A DNA stretch of 64,000 nt from Molanna angustata (taxonomy: Eukaryota; Arthropoda; Insecta; Trichoptera; Molannidae). The DNA is taken from positions 17,431,381-17,495,380 of the forward strand of contig OY754975.1 of the NCBI GenBank assembly GCA_963576475.1, given 5' to 3'. Under the pieces are notes generated by a model that was not told the origin of the DNA, searched no databases, and worked only from the letters and a program-made list of their open reading frames with translations. A program made the position numbers and the translations under genes. Positions 11,545 through 23,315 of this stretch are shown here, piece by piece (the stretch's first letter is position 1; each line of letters starts with the position of its first letter).

Positions 11545-12206
11545 TACTTACTTTACGTGTCCGGGTTAAATTCTGCCACTCCAGTAAGCCGCGACTTTTA
11601 TCGCTTTGTCATTGGCCATAATCAGGTTCCTAGGTGTACAGCCTCCCCTCATCAGTGGACACATCAGTAGGTGGCTGTCATCCTGGGTTTCGCCATAATC
11701 ACAATTAACATCGTCATCTGCAGGCAGGTACCCCCACCTCTTGAGGTTCTTCTTGCATCGAGTGACACCAGCTCTCAGCCTATTGAGGGTAGTCCAAATA
11801 GAGTATGGGAGCTGTTTTCTCAATCGTGTACCCTCTTGTAAGTAAGTCTGTGACGTCGCTCCAAAATCCAGTTTCCATAGTTCTTGTCTCCGTTGCTGTG
11901 AGGTCTCAACAGGGGAGGTAGTTTTGATAAAACTATTTCTAGACTTGAGACGCGACGTAACTGGCTGATGGTGATGTGATGCAGGGGGTGTCTTCGGTCG
12001 TGAAATTGTTTATATCTCTCCGTATCTCCAGCAGTCCTTCGTCGTATGTAAGGTGGAGCGATTCCGATTATTGGGTATAGCTTTTCGATTGGCGTTGGCT
12101 TTAAACATCCAGAAATTATTCGTGCTGTTTCGTTTATCACTATATCCACATGTTTGGAGTGAGCAGACTTCAAACTTCTTTTTTTGTACACATTAAAAAT
12201 ATACAA
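11545..12206 (-). pseudogene. LINE reverse transcriptase, C-terminal fragment
   Basis: The minus strand (12206 to 11820) encodes RIISGCLKPTPIEKLYPIIG and GIAPPYIRR, the post-RT region of many non-LTR retrotransposons. A frame change at about 11821 leads into a second frame (11823-11566) with WTTLNRLRAGVTRCKKNL, WGYLPADDDVNCDYGE and DSHLLMCPL, the usual Cys/His-rich C-terminus. The frames overlap by 4 bases, so one indel separates them. Beyond the stop a GTAA-type tail (AAAGTAAGTAAGTAATG) marks a likely 3' end near 11545. The element is 5'-truncated; I do not assign a clade. Confidence 0.85.
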
Positions 12207-12463
12207 TTGTCATTTCCTGCTAAATTCAAGAGAATAAGGTAAACTAAATGAGGTAAAATTTATGGAATACATTATTGTCAAATGGTATGAGACATTACTT
12301 TTAAAGTACAAATAAATTATTATTATAAAAATAATATGTTGAAGTCGCCAAAAAAGAAAATCTGGGCGTGTTTCGGGAACAAGTCGATTCGTTTCTATGT
12401 AAAATATTAAGGAACTTTATGAGTATTTAAAGAATATCGCAACGAAAATTATATACACGGTGT

Positions 12464-12934
12464 ATCATCCGAAACAGGGCGGTAGGGACATTAATGACTA
12501 TCGATTTAACAACTGCCATGTATTTTCAGTAATATTGGGTGGTTTTAAAAAAAAAATTTTAGTACTCGTACAATTTAAATGAACTTTTCAACATGATACT
12601 CTAACATAACACAAGCCGAATGAAATTTATAGGACTAGCTATCAATGAATGGTAGTAGTTTTTAAGGTGGAAAAAAAAACTTATGAAAATTATTTTTTTA
12701 GAACCCTTGAAAGTTAGTGGAAAATTGAGGCTTGCAATTTTTTTTATGTTATAGAAAAAAATCATGATTGTAGACCTAATAGTTTAGCTACAGTGATATA
12801 GTTAAGTCAGATATCCCATTTTTATTGAAATTTCACAAGTCTAAATAACTTTTGATTAACCCAATATCGCTGAACATACATATGGGTTAAATCGATAGGT
12901 ATTAAAGGTCCACTACCGACCTGCTTCGGATGAT
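12464..12934. mobile_element. MITE with about 80-bp inverted termini
   Basis: Left: ATCATCCGAAACAGGGCGGTAG, then GGAC, then CTATCGATTTAAC and an AATATTGGGT block. Right, reverse complement: ATCATCCGAAGCAGGTCGGTAG, then GGACC, CTATCGATTTAAC and the ATATTGGGT block. There is no ORF between them. Target duplication and superfamily are not determined. Confidence 0.75.
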
Positions 12935-14639
12935 CTTACTCCTCATGATACAATGTTTATTATTTTTATTTATTTACTTTGTTAACGGACAACTCTTGAT
13001 GATATTCTATGATGACATAGATAAACCGATACCGGTTATTATGTACCTTCTTGTCTTAGTAAAATTTTGACAGCCGTGATGTAACAAAATGTAACGAAGA
13101 AGCGCTACATAATGACATGTGGTTAGTCGATCACATGCTATAATCTAATCTAATTAAGAAAATAGCCAAACTTTAAAACGAAATTGATACTCTGGGGATT
13201 AACGAAATATATTCGTAACATAAGCAATAATTACGGGAAGGTAGAAACACCATAGAAGCCAAACATATGCAATAAATACTTCACACTGTTTAAAAAGGTG
13301 ACAAAATAATATAATCTTAAATAATGCCGTTAAAGTAATAATTTTCACGATCAATAAAACTCTTCAATATTGTTTTTTTTTTTTAATTTTGTTACATTAT
13401 TCCATCAAACTTTTTTTAGGATCATCTGTGAAATAACAAAAAATATATATATTGAAAGACACATATTTATAAACCAGGATTTTTTTTTATTCATTCTGTT
13501 TGTGGCGAGTTTTACTTGATAAAGTTATCATACATAATACTTATGGTTATTCGGAAGATATTGAAATACGAAAAAAAAATCTCGGTAAGTATGTAGCATA
13601 AGTTTAAAATAAATATGGTTATTTTATTATAGGGCAATGAGAAGAATGACATAAATCATTTATCTATTCGATTTATAAATAAAAACTTTACAAGATTTAT
13701 ATAAAAATTAAGTCCAAAAATGATACATATATTGAATAACCGTTAAAATTAATTTACGTTTTGTTTTTCTGGCGCTAATTTTGTATGCACATTTTTTTAA
13801 ATATGTTTATTATGTTTTTTTGTGGAAACTTATAATAAACATATAATTTCATTGATTAATCTTTTGTTAAGATAAAAAGCACTCAATCAACATATAGATA
13901 GTTTCCGGCAAATAACTTAAGAGAATTTTCGTCGTACTTAAATAGAATACCAACCAGTCAAAAAAAAACATTTGCGTTCTGCGCATCCACGTAAAATTGT
14001 CGTTATTAGCCTCTATCTCTAACACGTTGTGCGTCAAGTAATATAATAGAAAGAACGCGAAAAAAAGTTACATGGGAAACTACTTTCTCGTACTTAGCAA
14101 TTCTGAAAATAAAAGGATGACGACAAAACAAAAGAAAGTAAACGATAACGGATATAGGTAATCAACATCATGTGCTTCAAATAAAAAGATAAATAAAATA
14201 TTCAATATTATAAACACATATTTCTCAGTACATACTTAGTGATATTATAAAAAGGAAATTGTTATGTTTATGACTTCCGTCAAATGTTTGATGAGTAAAA
14301 GTTCATTATTATAGACAGTAAGAAATCAACTTTTAAGAAACTAAATTTAATTGATTGGCAAAACAATATTTCTGTGTATTTATCGTCTACATTTATTATA
14401 CTAATCATGTAAGTGTTTTGGTATTGATTATTTCTTAAGGCATTATTTTTTAAACATTTGATTTTAGCGACTGTGATTGTAAAAACTTCATCTGTAGGTA
14501 AAATCTATCTTCTAGATTTAATTATTCTGCGAGTTTTAATCATTTTTTTCAAATGAACGATTGCTTCGCCAAGTCAGGGGCGTTTAATTCAAAAACATAC
14601 TACTTAATTATTTTTGTATTTTAGATTTTCTAACAAGTA
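12935..14639. other. Intergenic, nothing recognised except a family A trace
   Basis: AT-rich. Near 13946-14000 the sequence ATACCAACCAGTCAAAAA, then GCGTTCTGCGCATCCACGTA, is a diverged copy of dispersed repeat A (1.31 kb). No gene seen. Confidence 0.55.
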
Positions 14640-15470
14640 CTCGGTATAACAGATTGTTTGGAGCTCCAAGATGATTTATATAGTTTACAACGTTATTGTG
14701 CGGAAAATCAATTGTTCTTAAATGTGGAAAAATGTAATTACATAACATACTCTCGTAACCGTAATAAAATATTATTTAAATATAAAATCAATAATGAAGT
14801 ACTGAACTATAAATCTGAAATCAGGGATTTAGGTATAATACTGGACGAAAAACTATCTTTCACTAATCATATTGAATACATAACAACTAAAGCATATAAA
14901 ACCCTCGGATTCATATTTCGAAACACGAAACCTTTTCATAACTCTGACACGCTGCGTATATTATTTAATTCATTTATTAGAAGCTTACTGGAATTTGGAT
15001 CGGTTGTATGGAATCCAAACTATGAAACACATATTAACGCAATAGAAAATCTTCAAAAAAAATATATAAAGCAATTAAATTTTCGTAATAGACTACATTT
15101 CTCTAACTATCCTCAAGCTCTTAAACACCACAACACAAAACTACTGGAGACACGCAGATCAATCCATGATATTTGTTTTCTATATAAAATTATTAACGGT
15201 CTGATCGACAGCGCACCCCTTCTAAGCACACTCCGTTTTCACTGTCCACTTAGAAGAAATAGAAACCAGTCTCTCTTTTATATAGAATCTTCTAAAACTA
15301 ACTATATGCAAAATTCTTATATTAATAGAGCTTGTACTGGGTACAATAGAAATTGTTTGAGCGTTCCGAAGTTGGATATGTTTGCTTCAAGTTTTTATGT
15401 ATTCAAAAAAAATAATTGTGAATTTGTCGGATGTTTAATCTGTGCTCTGTTTTATTGTGCACATCGTTAA
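14640..15470 (+). pseudogene. Non-LTR reverse transcriptase, C-terminal part
   Basis: An open frame of about 275 codons begins without an ATG, reading GITDCLELQDDLYSLQRYC. It then has LNVEKCNYITYSR, IRDLGIILDEKLSFTNHI, AYKTLGFIFRNTK, FNSFIRSLLEFGSVVWNP and LLETRRSIHDICFLYKI, the thumb and C-terminal region of CR1/Jockey-type LINE reverse transcriptases. The catalytic palm motif (YADD) would lie just upstream and is missing. The body is uninterrupted, so the insertion may be fairly recent, but it cannot encode a working enzyme. Confidence 0.85.
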
Positions 15471-15764
15471 CTTTTTAATTGTGCCCCTTTAACATTAACT
15501 TTAACTTAATTTTAATTTACTATTCTTCATACATTGAGACATGTGAGGCAAATCATAATATGAGTTTCTAGTGGTCGATGCTTCCCCCCACTCCCCTTCC
15601 TACCTCTCTCCTTTCCCATCCTGTCTTCATAATTGTTAATAAACGTGTATGTACTTAATATATTTAGAATACTATAATTGGCAACATAAAAATTATCTCT
15701 GTATATCTGTATAAATCTTTATTGTAATGCTGTTGTATTCTATAAAATAAAAATAAAAAAATAA
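14640..15764 (+). mobile_element. 5'-truncated LINE (CR1/Jockey group)
   Basis: An RT-bearing ORF is followed by about 280 bp of 3' UTR ending in an A-rich tail (TAAAATAAAAATAAAAAAATAAC, about 15740-15764). An in-frame TAA at 14631 and no upstream RT motifs indicate 5' truncation near 14640, as expected from incomplete target-primed reverse transcription. A target-site duplication could not be defined by eye. Confidence 0.8.
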
Positions 15765-16577
15765 CACTGAACATTTCTTTAGTATGTACCTATATAAAGA
15801 AACTTTTGTATTTTTTATTTTATTAGTCGAAAAGACTCTTATAAAATGATAAGATTTTCCTATTAAGAGGAATTGTAATTCGCAGAATTAATAATCTAGT
15901 TTGGTTTTACCAATAAAATAATTATCATGAGCGATAAAAAATAGTTTTATATAATTAATCTAAAATTACATTGCGCTTAATTGCATCATTATTTTGTGTT
16001 TTACTTTTAATATTACTTCGTAATTTGAATAAAATTCACACTTTCACGCTAAATAATGTGCGCAAAAAAACAAAATCATGAACGATGTACTTACGCTGAT
16101 ATAGTTAGAGCGTATGAACAAAGATATTCAACAATGCAGAAATTTACCTTCAATCATATTGTACGATAATGTATGTACCCTCTTTAGAAGTTCGAGTGGT
16201 TTGAATAGTAAAAAGAAAAGAAAATCACATCGCACTCTCGATACCAAAACATGTCCATTGTTTAGAAGTCAATCTAAACTAGACAATATAATAAAGAATA
16301 TACTCATATTCAATTAATTGGATTTGCCTTTCAAAGGCAATGGGAACTATTCAGCACTATTAACAGCGATCTTATTCACGGAATAAATCTACATTTTCAA
16401 ACTTCGTGACATTCAAACATGAACTTATCCATATTTAATTTTCCAGCCAACATTATTTCTCTTAGTGATCGTATTTTATAAATCGCACGTATGATAAGAG
16501 AAGGTAATCATTATTAGACCAAGAGCTAGCGATTGCCTCACTAGCACAGTAAACATATTCATATCATCAAGCTGTTT
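15765..16577. other. Intergenic, nothing recognised
   Basis: AT-rich DNA with no recognisable gene. Short frames such as that around 16114-16317 have no familiar motif. Confidence 0.55.
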
Positions 16578-16635
16578 ACATATTCGGGGTAGAAAAAAGG
16601 GACTGAACTCCACACTATCCTATCCTGTCATACAT
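16578..16635 (+). repeat. Terminal-type repeat matching family B start
   Basis: TTCGGGGTAGAAAAAAGGGA, then CTGAACTCCACACTATCCTATCCTGTCATA, is the inverted counterpart of 17113-17178 and a relative of 5637-5690. The pair at 16.6 and 17.15 kb forms inverted ends about 500 bp apart. Confidence 0.6.
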
Positions 16636-16697
16636 GTTTTGTAATAGGATAGAGAAACACAATACCTTAAAAAATTGAATAATTTGGATTAAAGGGT

Positions 16698-16780
16698 TTA
16701 TAGTTTGGTACGTATTCTTCAACTATACATACTATCGCCATCGACAGTTGGATCTCATGTGTTACATGCAACTAGTTTTA
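16698..16780 (+). repeat. Short dispersed repeat, family C, copy 2
   Basis: AGTTTGGTACGTATTCTTCA through TCTCATGTGTTACATGCAAC matches 6130-6210. Non-coding. Confidence 0.75.
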
Positions 16781-17112
16781 AAACTATTACACATATGAAG
16801 CTGAAACGTGCACAGTATTATTATGCTTTCATTTAATATACGACATTGCCATATTAGTGAATATTGAAATCTGACAAAATCCCTTAAGAGGGGAATAGTG
16901 ACACAAGTCCCTGTGAATACTTACAAAATGACTGATATAGGTAGTTGGATGTGACGCTCGTCGCCTGTAAGAACGCAAAAAAGTTGACTAATAAAATTTC
17001 AAGGCTCATATGAAAATGTTGCGTCACAAAATGCTCGTAGCGCAACAAAAAAAAACGTCAAAATATACGTAATTAATAAATATCTTAAGATTTTTTTCTA
17101 TATCTTATATGT

Positions 17113-17960
17113 AGGTATATATGTCAGGATAGGATAGTATGGAGGTCAGCCTGATTTTCCTACCCAGAATATGAAAACAGCATGATGTATATTTGTAGAT
17201 TAAGTAGGTATCAAACTATTGAGCGAGATATTGTTAACTACCTTACAAATCGTATGAAACAATCTCGTCAAAAAATCCAATTTTTATAAAAATTGTTAAA
17301 AAAAATTGAGATGTAATACTATAATGTTCATATTTTTATAGAAAATAATTATAAATTATCTAGTTGGGGTATTTCGGCCTTTTTCGATATTTTTAAAGAC
17401 TATGGAAATATAGGCAGTTAACACATAAATCTATTATAAAAAAAATGTTTTTCTTAATAAAAAATGTTTGAAAAACTCTGGAAAGATTTTTTATTTGTCT
17501 ATATTTATACCAATTTTCAGCGTTCTAGGTTTTATGGTTTTTGAGATATATTGAAAAAAAAAGTAAAAATTCAAAAATTGATAACCCCTGCCTGAAACAA
17601 AAATTCAAAATTCTGAGTATGAAAGTTTTGTAGGCCTATAAATGTTTATATATTCTGAAATTATAGGGATATAACTATATATTATGAAATTTTGGACTCT
17701 GTAAATTGAGCAGATCAAAAGTTATAAGGGGGGGGGGGGGGACAGACACACTAAATGTGAACTCTGGAATAAATCCGTATTATAGTACATATACCTATGC
17801 TGCGAAGCCTCTAAGTTGGTGTTTTTAGACTTCAAAGGTGGAAAACCGTGAAAAATATAGACCCTGCATACAAATCTCGCGTATCTTGGTTTGATACTTT
17901 GTCGATATGTTAAAAGAATAAAATTCTCTTGAACAAATCGACAGTTGGATTAAGACTACA
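17113..17960 (+). repeat. Dispersed repeat, family B, longest copy
   Basis: This is the longest copy of the family also found at 1.5-1.9 kb and (reverse, internally deleted) 5.4-5.7 kb. It starts with GTCAGGATAGGATAGTATGG and ends with TTGAACAAATCGACAGTTGG. It includes a 14-G run at 17728-17741. No protein motif is visible. A 148-codon minus frame (18271-17825) runs half inside it and is not considered a gene. Confidence 0.65.
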
Positions 17961-18656
17961 GCAAAATAACCAAACAGGAAATTGCCTTGAATTCGAGTAC
18001 ATACATCGAGTATGTAATTAATTAAAACTAAATAACGTAATGTTATTAAGTATAGCATTATCATAACGCGCCATGCTCGACGAAGGTTATTAAAAAAATC
18101 ACGTCCATAATATAGGTATAACATACTAATATTACGGAAAATACATCGAATTTTATGTAGGAAAATAAATGAATTGTCTATCACGTTTAAATTATTATCA
18201 AAACTAAGCAACAATCTACGTTTTCCCAGTGTACTAACGATTTTAGCTTTTACCACATTGTTTGATCGCATTGCTTTGGCAACTTTATGAATCGATTATA
18301 ATTTTTTTTTTTAAATAATATATAATTTATTTAAATTAATTTCTCATACAAATAGGTTTAGGCTTCGCTGTGCTGGAAATGGTAATATTCTAAGTATTTT
18401 TTAACTAAAAACCTAAAAAATGTGTTGAGGTAGTTATAAATTAAATTAATAGATTTATTAAAAAAAAAAAGTAACCTTGCAAAATAAAAAACTTTTTTAA
18501 ATTCCACTTAATATTTGGACATTACATAAATACACCTCGCTCCACTATAGTAAACCCACTTATACTCGTCAACAAAAAATGACATTTCAACTATCGCGTC
18601 AGTCACATTCTCTTACTGAAGATGGACGATTAAGGCTCTTGTATACCCTGGGTATA
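17961..18656. other. Intergenic, nothing recognised
   Basis: AT-rich; no recognised gene or element. Confidence 0.55.
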
Positions 18657-18895
18657 CGGATGTACACAAATATGCACTCTTAATTACCTTCTTATGTATG
18701 AAACACGAAAAAATATTGCATATCACCTAATCTGTGACATACAACACTTTTTCGTGAAAAAATGACAAAATTTAGAGGTTTTTTCGAAATAGCAAGAATA
18801 GTAATTAAAATATTATAATAATAAAAAACTCAGCCGGTAGATTTTCATATTATCTTTCGATTGAAATAAAAATCTGCTACATAGGCCTTGTAGTT
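18657..18895 (+). repeat. Dispersed repeat, family D, copy 1
   Basis: Matches 44278-44492: GTACACAAATATGCACTCTT, TATGTATGAAACACGAA, CTGTGACATA, GGTAGATTTTCATATT and TCTTTCGATT occur in order in both. Non-coding, class unknown. Confidence 0.75.
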
Positions 18896-19470
18896 TTTTA
18901 GTTACGTACAGTAAAAAAAATAAAAAAGGGTTTTATTAAAACTTATTTTACAAGAAAAATAATAAAGAAATTCAAATTTCAAAAAACTCATGCAATAGAA
19001 TTAAGATGTAAATGTATATTTTATAGGTATTAGGGAAATTATTTTCAAAATATACTATATAGCCTACTATAGCCTCTTAAGGTCCGAAAACGTTTTAACG
19101 AAAAATGCAAATATAATGTGGAATTAAAACGAAGTTTTATGTTGTAATTTTTAGTATAAAAATCTATATCAATTAATAAATTTAATATTATTAATCTTAT
19201 AATTATGTATGCATTGTATGTATATGATAAGTAGACAAGACATTTCAAATATGTAACACATGAAAGAGCCTATATGAGAAGCCTAAATTGAAGCATTTCT
19301 TACTTTTAATTTTCACGCATTGTTACACATAAATAATTTCTGGTATGCATTCTCAATATTTTATTAAAATATATTTATAAAAGTGAAAAAATGAAGCAGG
19401 TTATTTATTTACTGACAAAATAAACTATTTACTTACAAAGTATTCAACATTATTTAATTTACGGAAAGGA
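18896..19470. other. Intergenic, nothing recognised
   Basis: AT-rich, no recognised feature. Confidence 0.55.
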
Positions 19471-19530
19471 ACACTTGGGTGCGATCATTTGGGTTCGAGT
19501 CACTTGGGTGCGAGTCACTTGGTCACGACT
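19471..19530 (+). repeat. Short tandem repeat (about 17 bp unit)
   Basis: Imperfect repeats of CACTTGGGTGCGAGT (also seen as CATTTGGGTTCGAGT and CACTTGGTCACGA) immediately left of the mariner-like element. Confidence 0.75.
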
Positions 19531-19534
19531 TATA

Positions 19535-20820
19535 CAGGGTTTTTCAACAAGAACTTTGTTTTCTAAAACAAAATAAAACAAAAAATTTAGATGAACATGA
19601 TTAAAATTTTTTTTTAATTACAAAGAGAAAAGTTTGGCAATTATGAATGAAAAATGATATCTGGCAAATGTCCACCACGAGCACGCTGACAGATGTCGAT
19701 TCTTACATCAAAGTTTTTAATCACTTTTTGGCAAAATGGCGGGACTATTTCGTTAATCACATCACGGATTTTGAGTTTTAAGGCTGCAATTGATTCGATT
19801 GGCTCCGTATAGACTCTGTCCTTAACATAGCCCCACAAAAAATAATCCAGTGGTGTTAAATCACACGATCTGGTTGGCCACTTAACAGCTTAGTTTCGTG
19901 AAATTATGCGATCGGGAAATTTGATTTGCAATAAATTGATCGTTTCATTGGCTGTTTGACATGTGGCACTGTCCTGTTGAAACCACATGTCAGTGATATC
20001 CACGTCATTAATAATAGGCCAAAATTGAGTTGTTAACATCTCGTGATAGCGTGATCCATTGACCGTTACCGCATTTCCAGCCTCATCTTCGAAAAAACAC
20101 GGCCCAATCACGCCTCCAGACCACATATAGCGCACCATACAGTGACACGTTGAGCATGCAAAGGCTTCTCAATAATCGCTCTAGGATTTTCAGAAGCCCA
20201 AATGCGGCAATTTTGATTGTTAACATACCATGACAAGGGAAAATGGGCTTCGTCTGAAAAAAATTTTTTTTCATAAAAACCAGCGGGTTGTTCCTGAATG
20301 AATTGAGCGAATCTACGGCGATGTGAATGGTTGGTCGGATACAATTCCTGCGCCAGTTGACCCTTGTAAGGCTTCAAAGCCAAATCCTTACGCAAGATTC
20401 GCCATGTGGTGGTTTTGGATAACCCCAATTGTTGAGAACGTCGAGGAATTGACAAATTTGGATCTGCTTCAACACTGTGGCTCACGGCTGCAATGTTTTC
20501 AGTTTTTAGTCGCGTTGGTGTTGGCACATTTTGTATCGAGCCTGTCGACCCAAATTTAATGACCAAATTCTTAATAGTGGTCTCAGAAGGACGATTATGT
20601 TGTCCGAAAATATCACGAATTTGACGAAATGTAACTTTAACAGAACCAACATTTTCATAGTGGATTTTAATTATTTTAATTCGATTTTCAAGCGAAATTG
20701 AATTCATTGTAACAATTGCCAATGCATCTACTACGAATACGTCAAAAAACTTAACGTCAAAACTATCATGTTGTTGGTTTTGCCATAATTGAAAAACAAA
20801 GTTCTTGTTGAACAACCCAT
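19535..20820 (-). mobile_element. Tc1/mariner-type transposon (DD41D)
   Basis: Left terminus CAGGGTTTTTCAACAAGAAC and right terminus (reverse complement) ATGGGTTGTTCAACAAGAAC share at least 25 of the first 28 positions. TA lies directly outside each end (19533-19534 and 20821-20822), the standard Tc1/mariner target duplication. Length 1,286 bp is normal for the superfamily. The single minus-strand gene is a broken transposase. Confidence 0.9.
19641..20707 (-). pseudogene. Mariner-like transposase, DD41D type, broken
   Basis: From ATG at 20707 the protein has an N-terminal paired-type helix-turn-helix (RIKIIKIHYENVGS, then ETTIKNLVIKF), a second HTH (RRSQQLGLSKTTTWRILRK) and a DDE domain. The first Asp is in SDEAHFPLSW, the second in WFQQDSATCQTANE, the third in CDLTPLDYFLWGY. 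By count 41 positions (one now a stop codon) separate the second and third Asp, hence DD41D. Damage: a frameshift near 20120 inside VTVWCA...WSGGVIGP and an in-frame TAA at 19890-19892. The C-terminus (RARGGHLPDIIFHS) is intact. It would bind the TIRs and cut and paste the element if intact; this copy is dead. Confidence 0.9.
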
Positions 20821-21024
20821 TACTATAAAAAAAAACTGTTTATTTAGATAGGTACACAAATATTTAAAATATGAAGACGTATCAGCTTAAAAGTGTTAAT
20901 TATTTTCTTATAACAAATATACCTACATATTATATTCTTCTTTATATACATAATAGGCACATCTTATTATTATAATTTTAAAGTAAGGTGGATGGAGTCG
21001 ACAGGGACCATCATAATAATAATG

Positions 21025-21140
21025 AACACTTTCTTGCACCCTGCGCAAGTGGCGAGTTTATTGCCGTATGGCAATTTCTTCCAAATAACCAGTGTTTCCA
21101 GCTCAGAGAAGCATAATATCCTGTGTGCAGAATTTGAGAG
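21025..21140 (-). mobile_element. SINE family 2 body, partial
   Basis: CACCCTGCGCAAGTGGCGAG, then TTTATTGCC, AACCAGTGTTTCCAGCTCAG and AGAAGCATAAT align with the reverse complement of 43030-43130, where the same body follows a tRNA-like head. The tRNA-like head is not visible here. Confidence 0.6.
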
Positions 21141-22700
21141 ATAAGGCCATGGACAGGGTGCAATTGAGATAATTGCTTAAGTCTTAGGCCCATCCTGAGC
21201 TGCGGAGCCCAATGATAATTAATTTACAAAATATTTTAATAAAATAAAATCCCATTATCATTCTATTCTGAAATCTGATATATATGTATCAAAACAGTGT
21301 ACGAAGAAAAAATAAATAAAAAAAAAATATTTTTCAAAAACTTACTTAGGTACTTACCAATTTCAATATTTACTAAAATGGCCATGTTGTATAAGAAAAC
21401 TTTTAGTATGCAGAATAAAAATGTAAAAGTTACAGCCTTCATGTCTAATAGTTTTCAAACTATAGCCATTTAAAGACCGCAAGACGAGACGGAAATTGCG
21501 CAATTTTCGACTTTTTAAAAATTAATAACTAAAAAACTAGCTGTCCAAAAATTTCTATAATTCCTTTTTTTAGTTTTGACAGTAAGAACAGATATACAAA
21601 AAAATATATAATATCTCAGATGGCGATGTCCAGAGCATCTGTTGATTTTATGCGATGGATCCATTCGCAGAGTCAAAAATTTACAAAATTAAATACTTAA
21701 AATGAGGATAAATTGTATATATCAATGTATTATGTACCTAATCTTATAAGACACCTAATACAAAATAGTACGTTGATGAATTACATCACATGTTATTTGT
21801 CATTATTAACGGTTAGGTTCAATCATCGCCAGAAAACATACGTTATATGCGGGAGTGAACGGTTTATGTTAAACGTACGTAATGATTGAAAGTAGCATCG
21901 TGCATTTAAACAACTTTTACTTTTGAATTCGAATAAATTTATCAGATTCGGTCATAATCGTAATATGTCAACAAACGAAACAAATGGGCGACAATGGGTA
22001 CTGGGGCCACGGACAACGATCAGAAAATAATAGTTATCATAACGAATCACACGTTAATTTTGTTGTTAAATTATGCCGGTGTTAAACGCTATGGTTAAAT
22101 ATATTAACAATTATAATAATTAAAAACTTTTATTGTGATCCACAACGTAGAGGACTTATTGCCCGCAGGCAATTTCTACCAGTCAACCACCATAGTAAAT
22201 TCAATCCTTTAAGAACATGATTTGTAAATACATACTAAATAATATCTGAGTGGCACACACAACTTAAAAAAATGTTAGCGGATTATATTAAATTACTAAA
22301 AATAAGTAAAATATAACTCAATTTTTAACTTTTCCACTTCTAAATATAAGTACTTGGCCAATGACGCGTTTCACTCGTGTACAGAATAAATTGTTAGTGA
22401 AGTGATGATATATTTTATGTCCTACAAATAACTGCGAATAATCTTTTCAGTTTATGATACCTACTAACTATAATGCTTTTACTTAATTTTATATAAAATG
22501 AATGAAATTTCAATACTTTTCGTGGCTAATACTAATTGTTGAACATGATCTTTTGGCACCTTTGGCTGGTAAAATGATTGCTATTCAAGGGTCAATATTT
22601 TTTTTATGTACTAGACATTGGCAAAAAATATATATTATAATTTAAGTCAAATAACATTTATTTCGTAATTAACGCCACGACAAACAGGAAGTAACTAAGG
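21141..22700. other. Intergenic, small repeat trace only
   Basis: No gene recognised. At 22150-22190 the string TTATTGCCCGCAGGCAATTT, then CTACCAGTCAACC, resembles the SINE family 2 body at 21.05 kb. Confidence 0.5.
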
Positions 22701-22703
22701 AGT

Positions 22704-22743
22704 GGAAATTCAGTGTACAAGTCAAATTGTACACTGAATTTCC
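22704..22743. repeat. Perfect 17-bp-arm hairpin
   Basis: GGAAATTCAGTGTACAA, loop GTCAAA, TTGTACACTGAATTTCC. Pairing is exact. Confidence 0.95.
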
Positions 22744-23052
22744 AACATACACACGTATTAACAATACAGACATACTTAGCTGGTTATTTTTTACTACAAG
22801 TTGAACAAACTTAGTGGCAACAGAACTGGCAACCTCCACAACAAACGCGCCGCGCTGTCTGATTTCGTTTCGCAGCGAAAGTGGTTTAGTCGAGATAAAT
22901 AATGTCAATTTGGGGCCATGATATTTTTTTGTTCACGAAACGAGATTCGACAGTCGTATTGGCGAGTGATAACGGTGACTTGGATAAATATATATTATAC
23001 AAATTATTATAATTAATTAATTAAAATAAATCAACGCAAGATTATATATAAA
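22744..23052. other. Intergenic, nothing recognised
   Basis: No recognisable gene or element. Confidence 0.5.
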
Positions 23053-23315
23053 TGGATGGTGGTGCAGGGCGATTAGCGCGCTGGGTCAGTAATCCAGTTT
23101 AATTTAATTCAATTTCATTCACCTTATGTATAATACAAGCAGTTATGATTAGTTGGTATGAGGATGTATATTATGTGCTTGTTTTAAGGAAAGAAGGAAA
23201 AAATATATACTAAAGTGAAAATGAACTAGTGTATAGCGCCCTTGAGGTGAGATATTCACGAAAACGGCGCTATATAAATCATCCAAATTTACTATTATTA
23301 TTATTATTATTATAC
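23053..23315 (+). mobile_element. tRNA-Thr-derived SINE with a LINE 3' tail, copy 2
   Basis: Head: A-box region GGTGCAGGGCGATTAGCGCG and anticodon arm CTGGG-TCAGTAA-TCCAG (anticodon AGT, threonine); the T arm with the B box is missing. Body: TTCACCTTATGTATAATACA and GGTATGAGGATGTATATTAT, as in the SINEs at 10.5 and 63.5 kb. Tail: TATAGCGCCCTTGAGGTGAG ATATTCACGAAAACGGCGCTATA followed by an (ATT)n tract. This tail matches the 3' end of the LINE at 43.76-44.25 kb. It contains a stem (TATAGCGCC with GGCGCTATA). Confidence 0.85.

Noticed and set aside
17825..18271. 148-codon minus-strand frame
   Set aside because: About a third to a half lies in repeat family B, composition follows local AT content, and no known motif is present.
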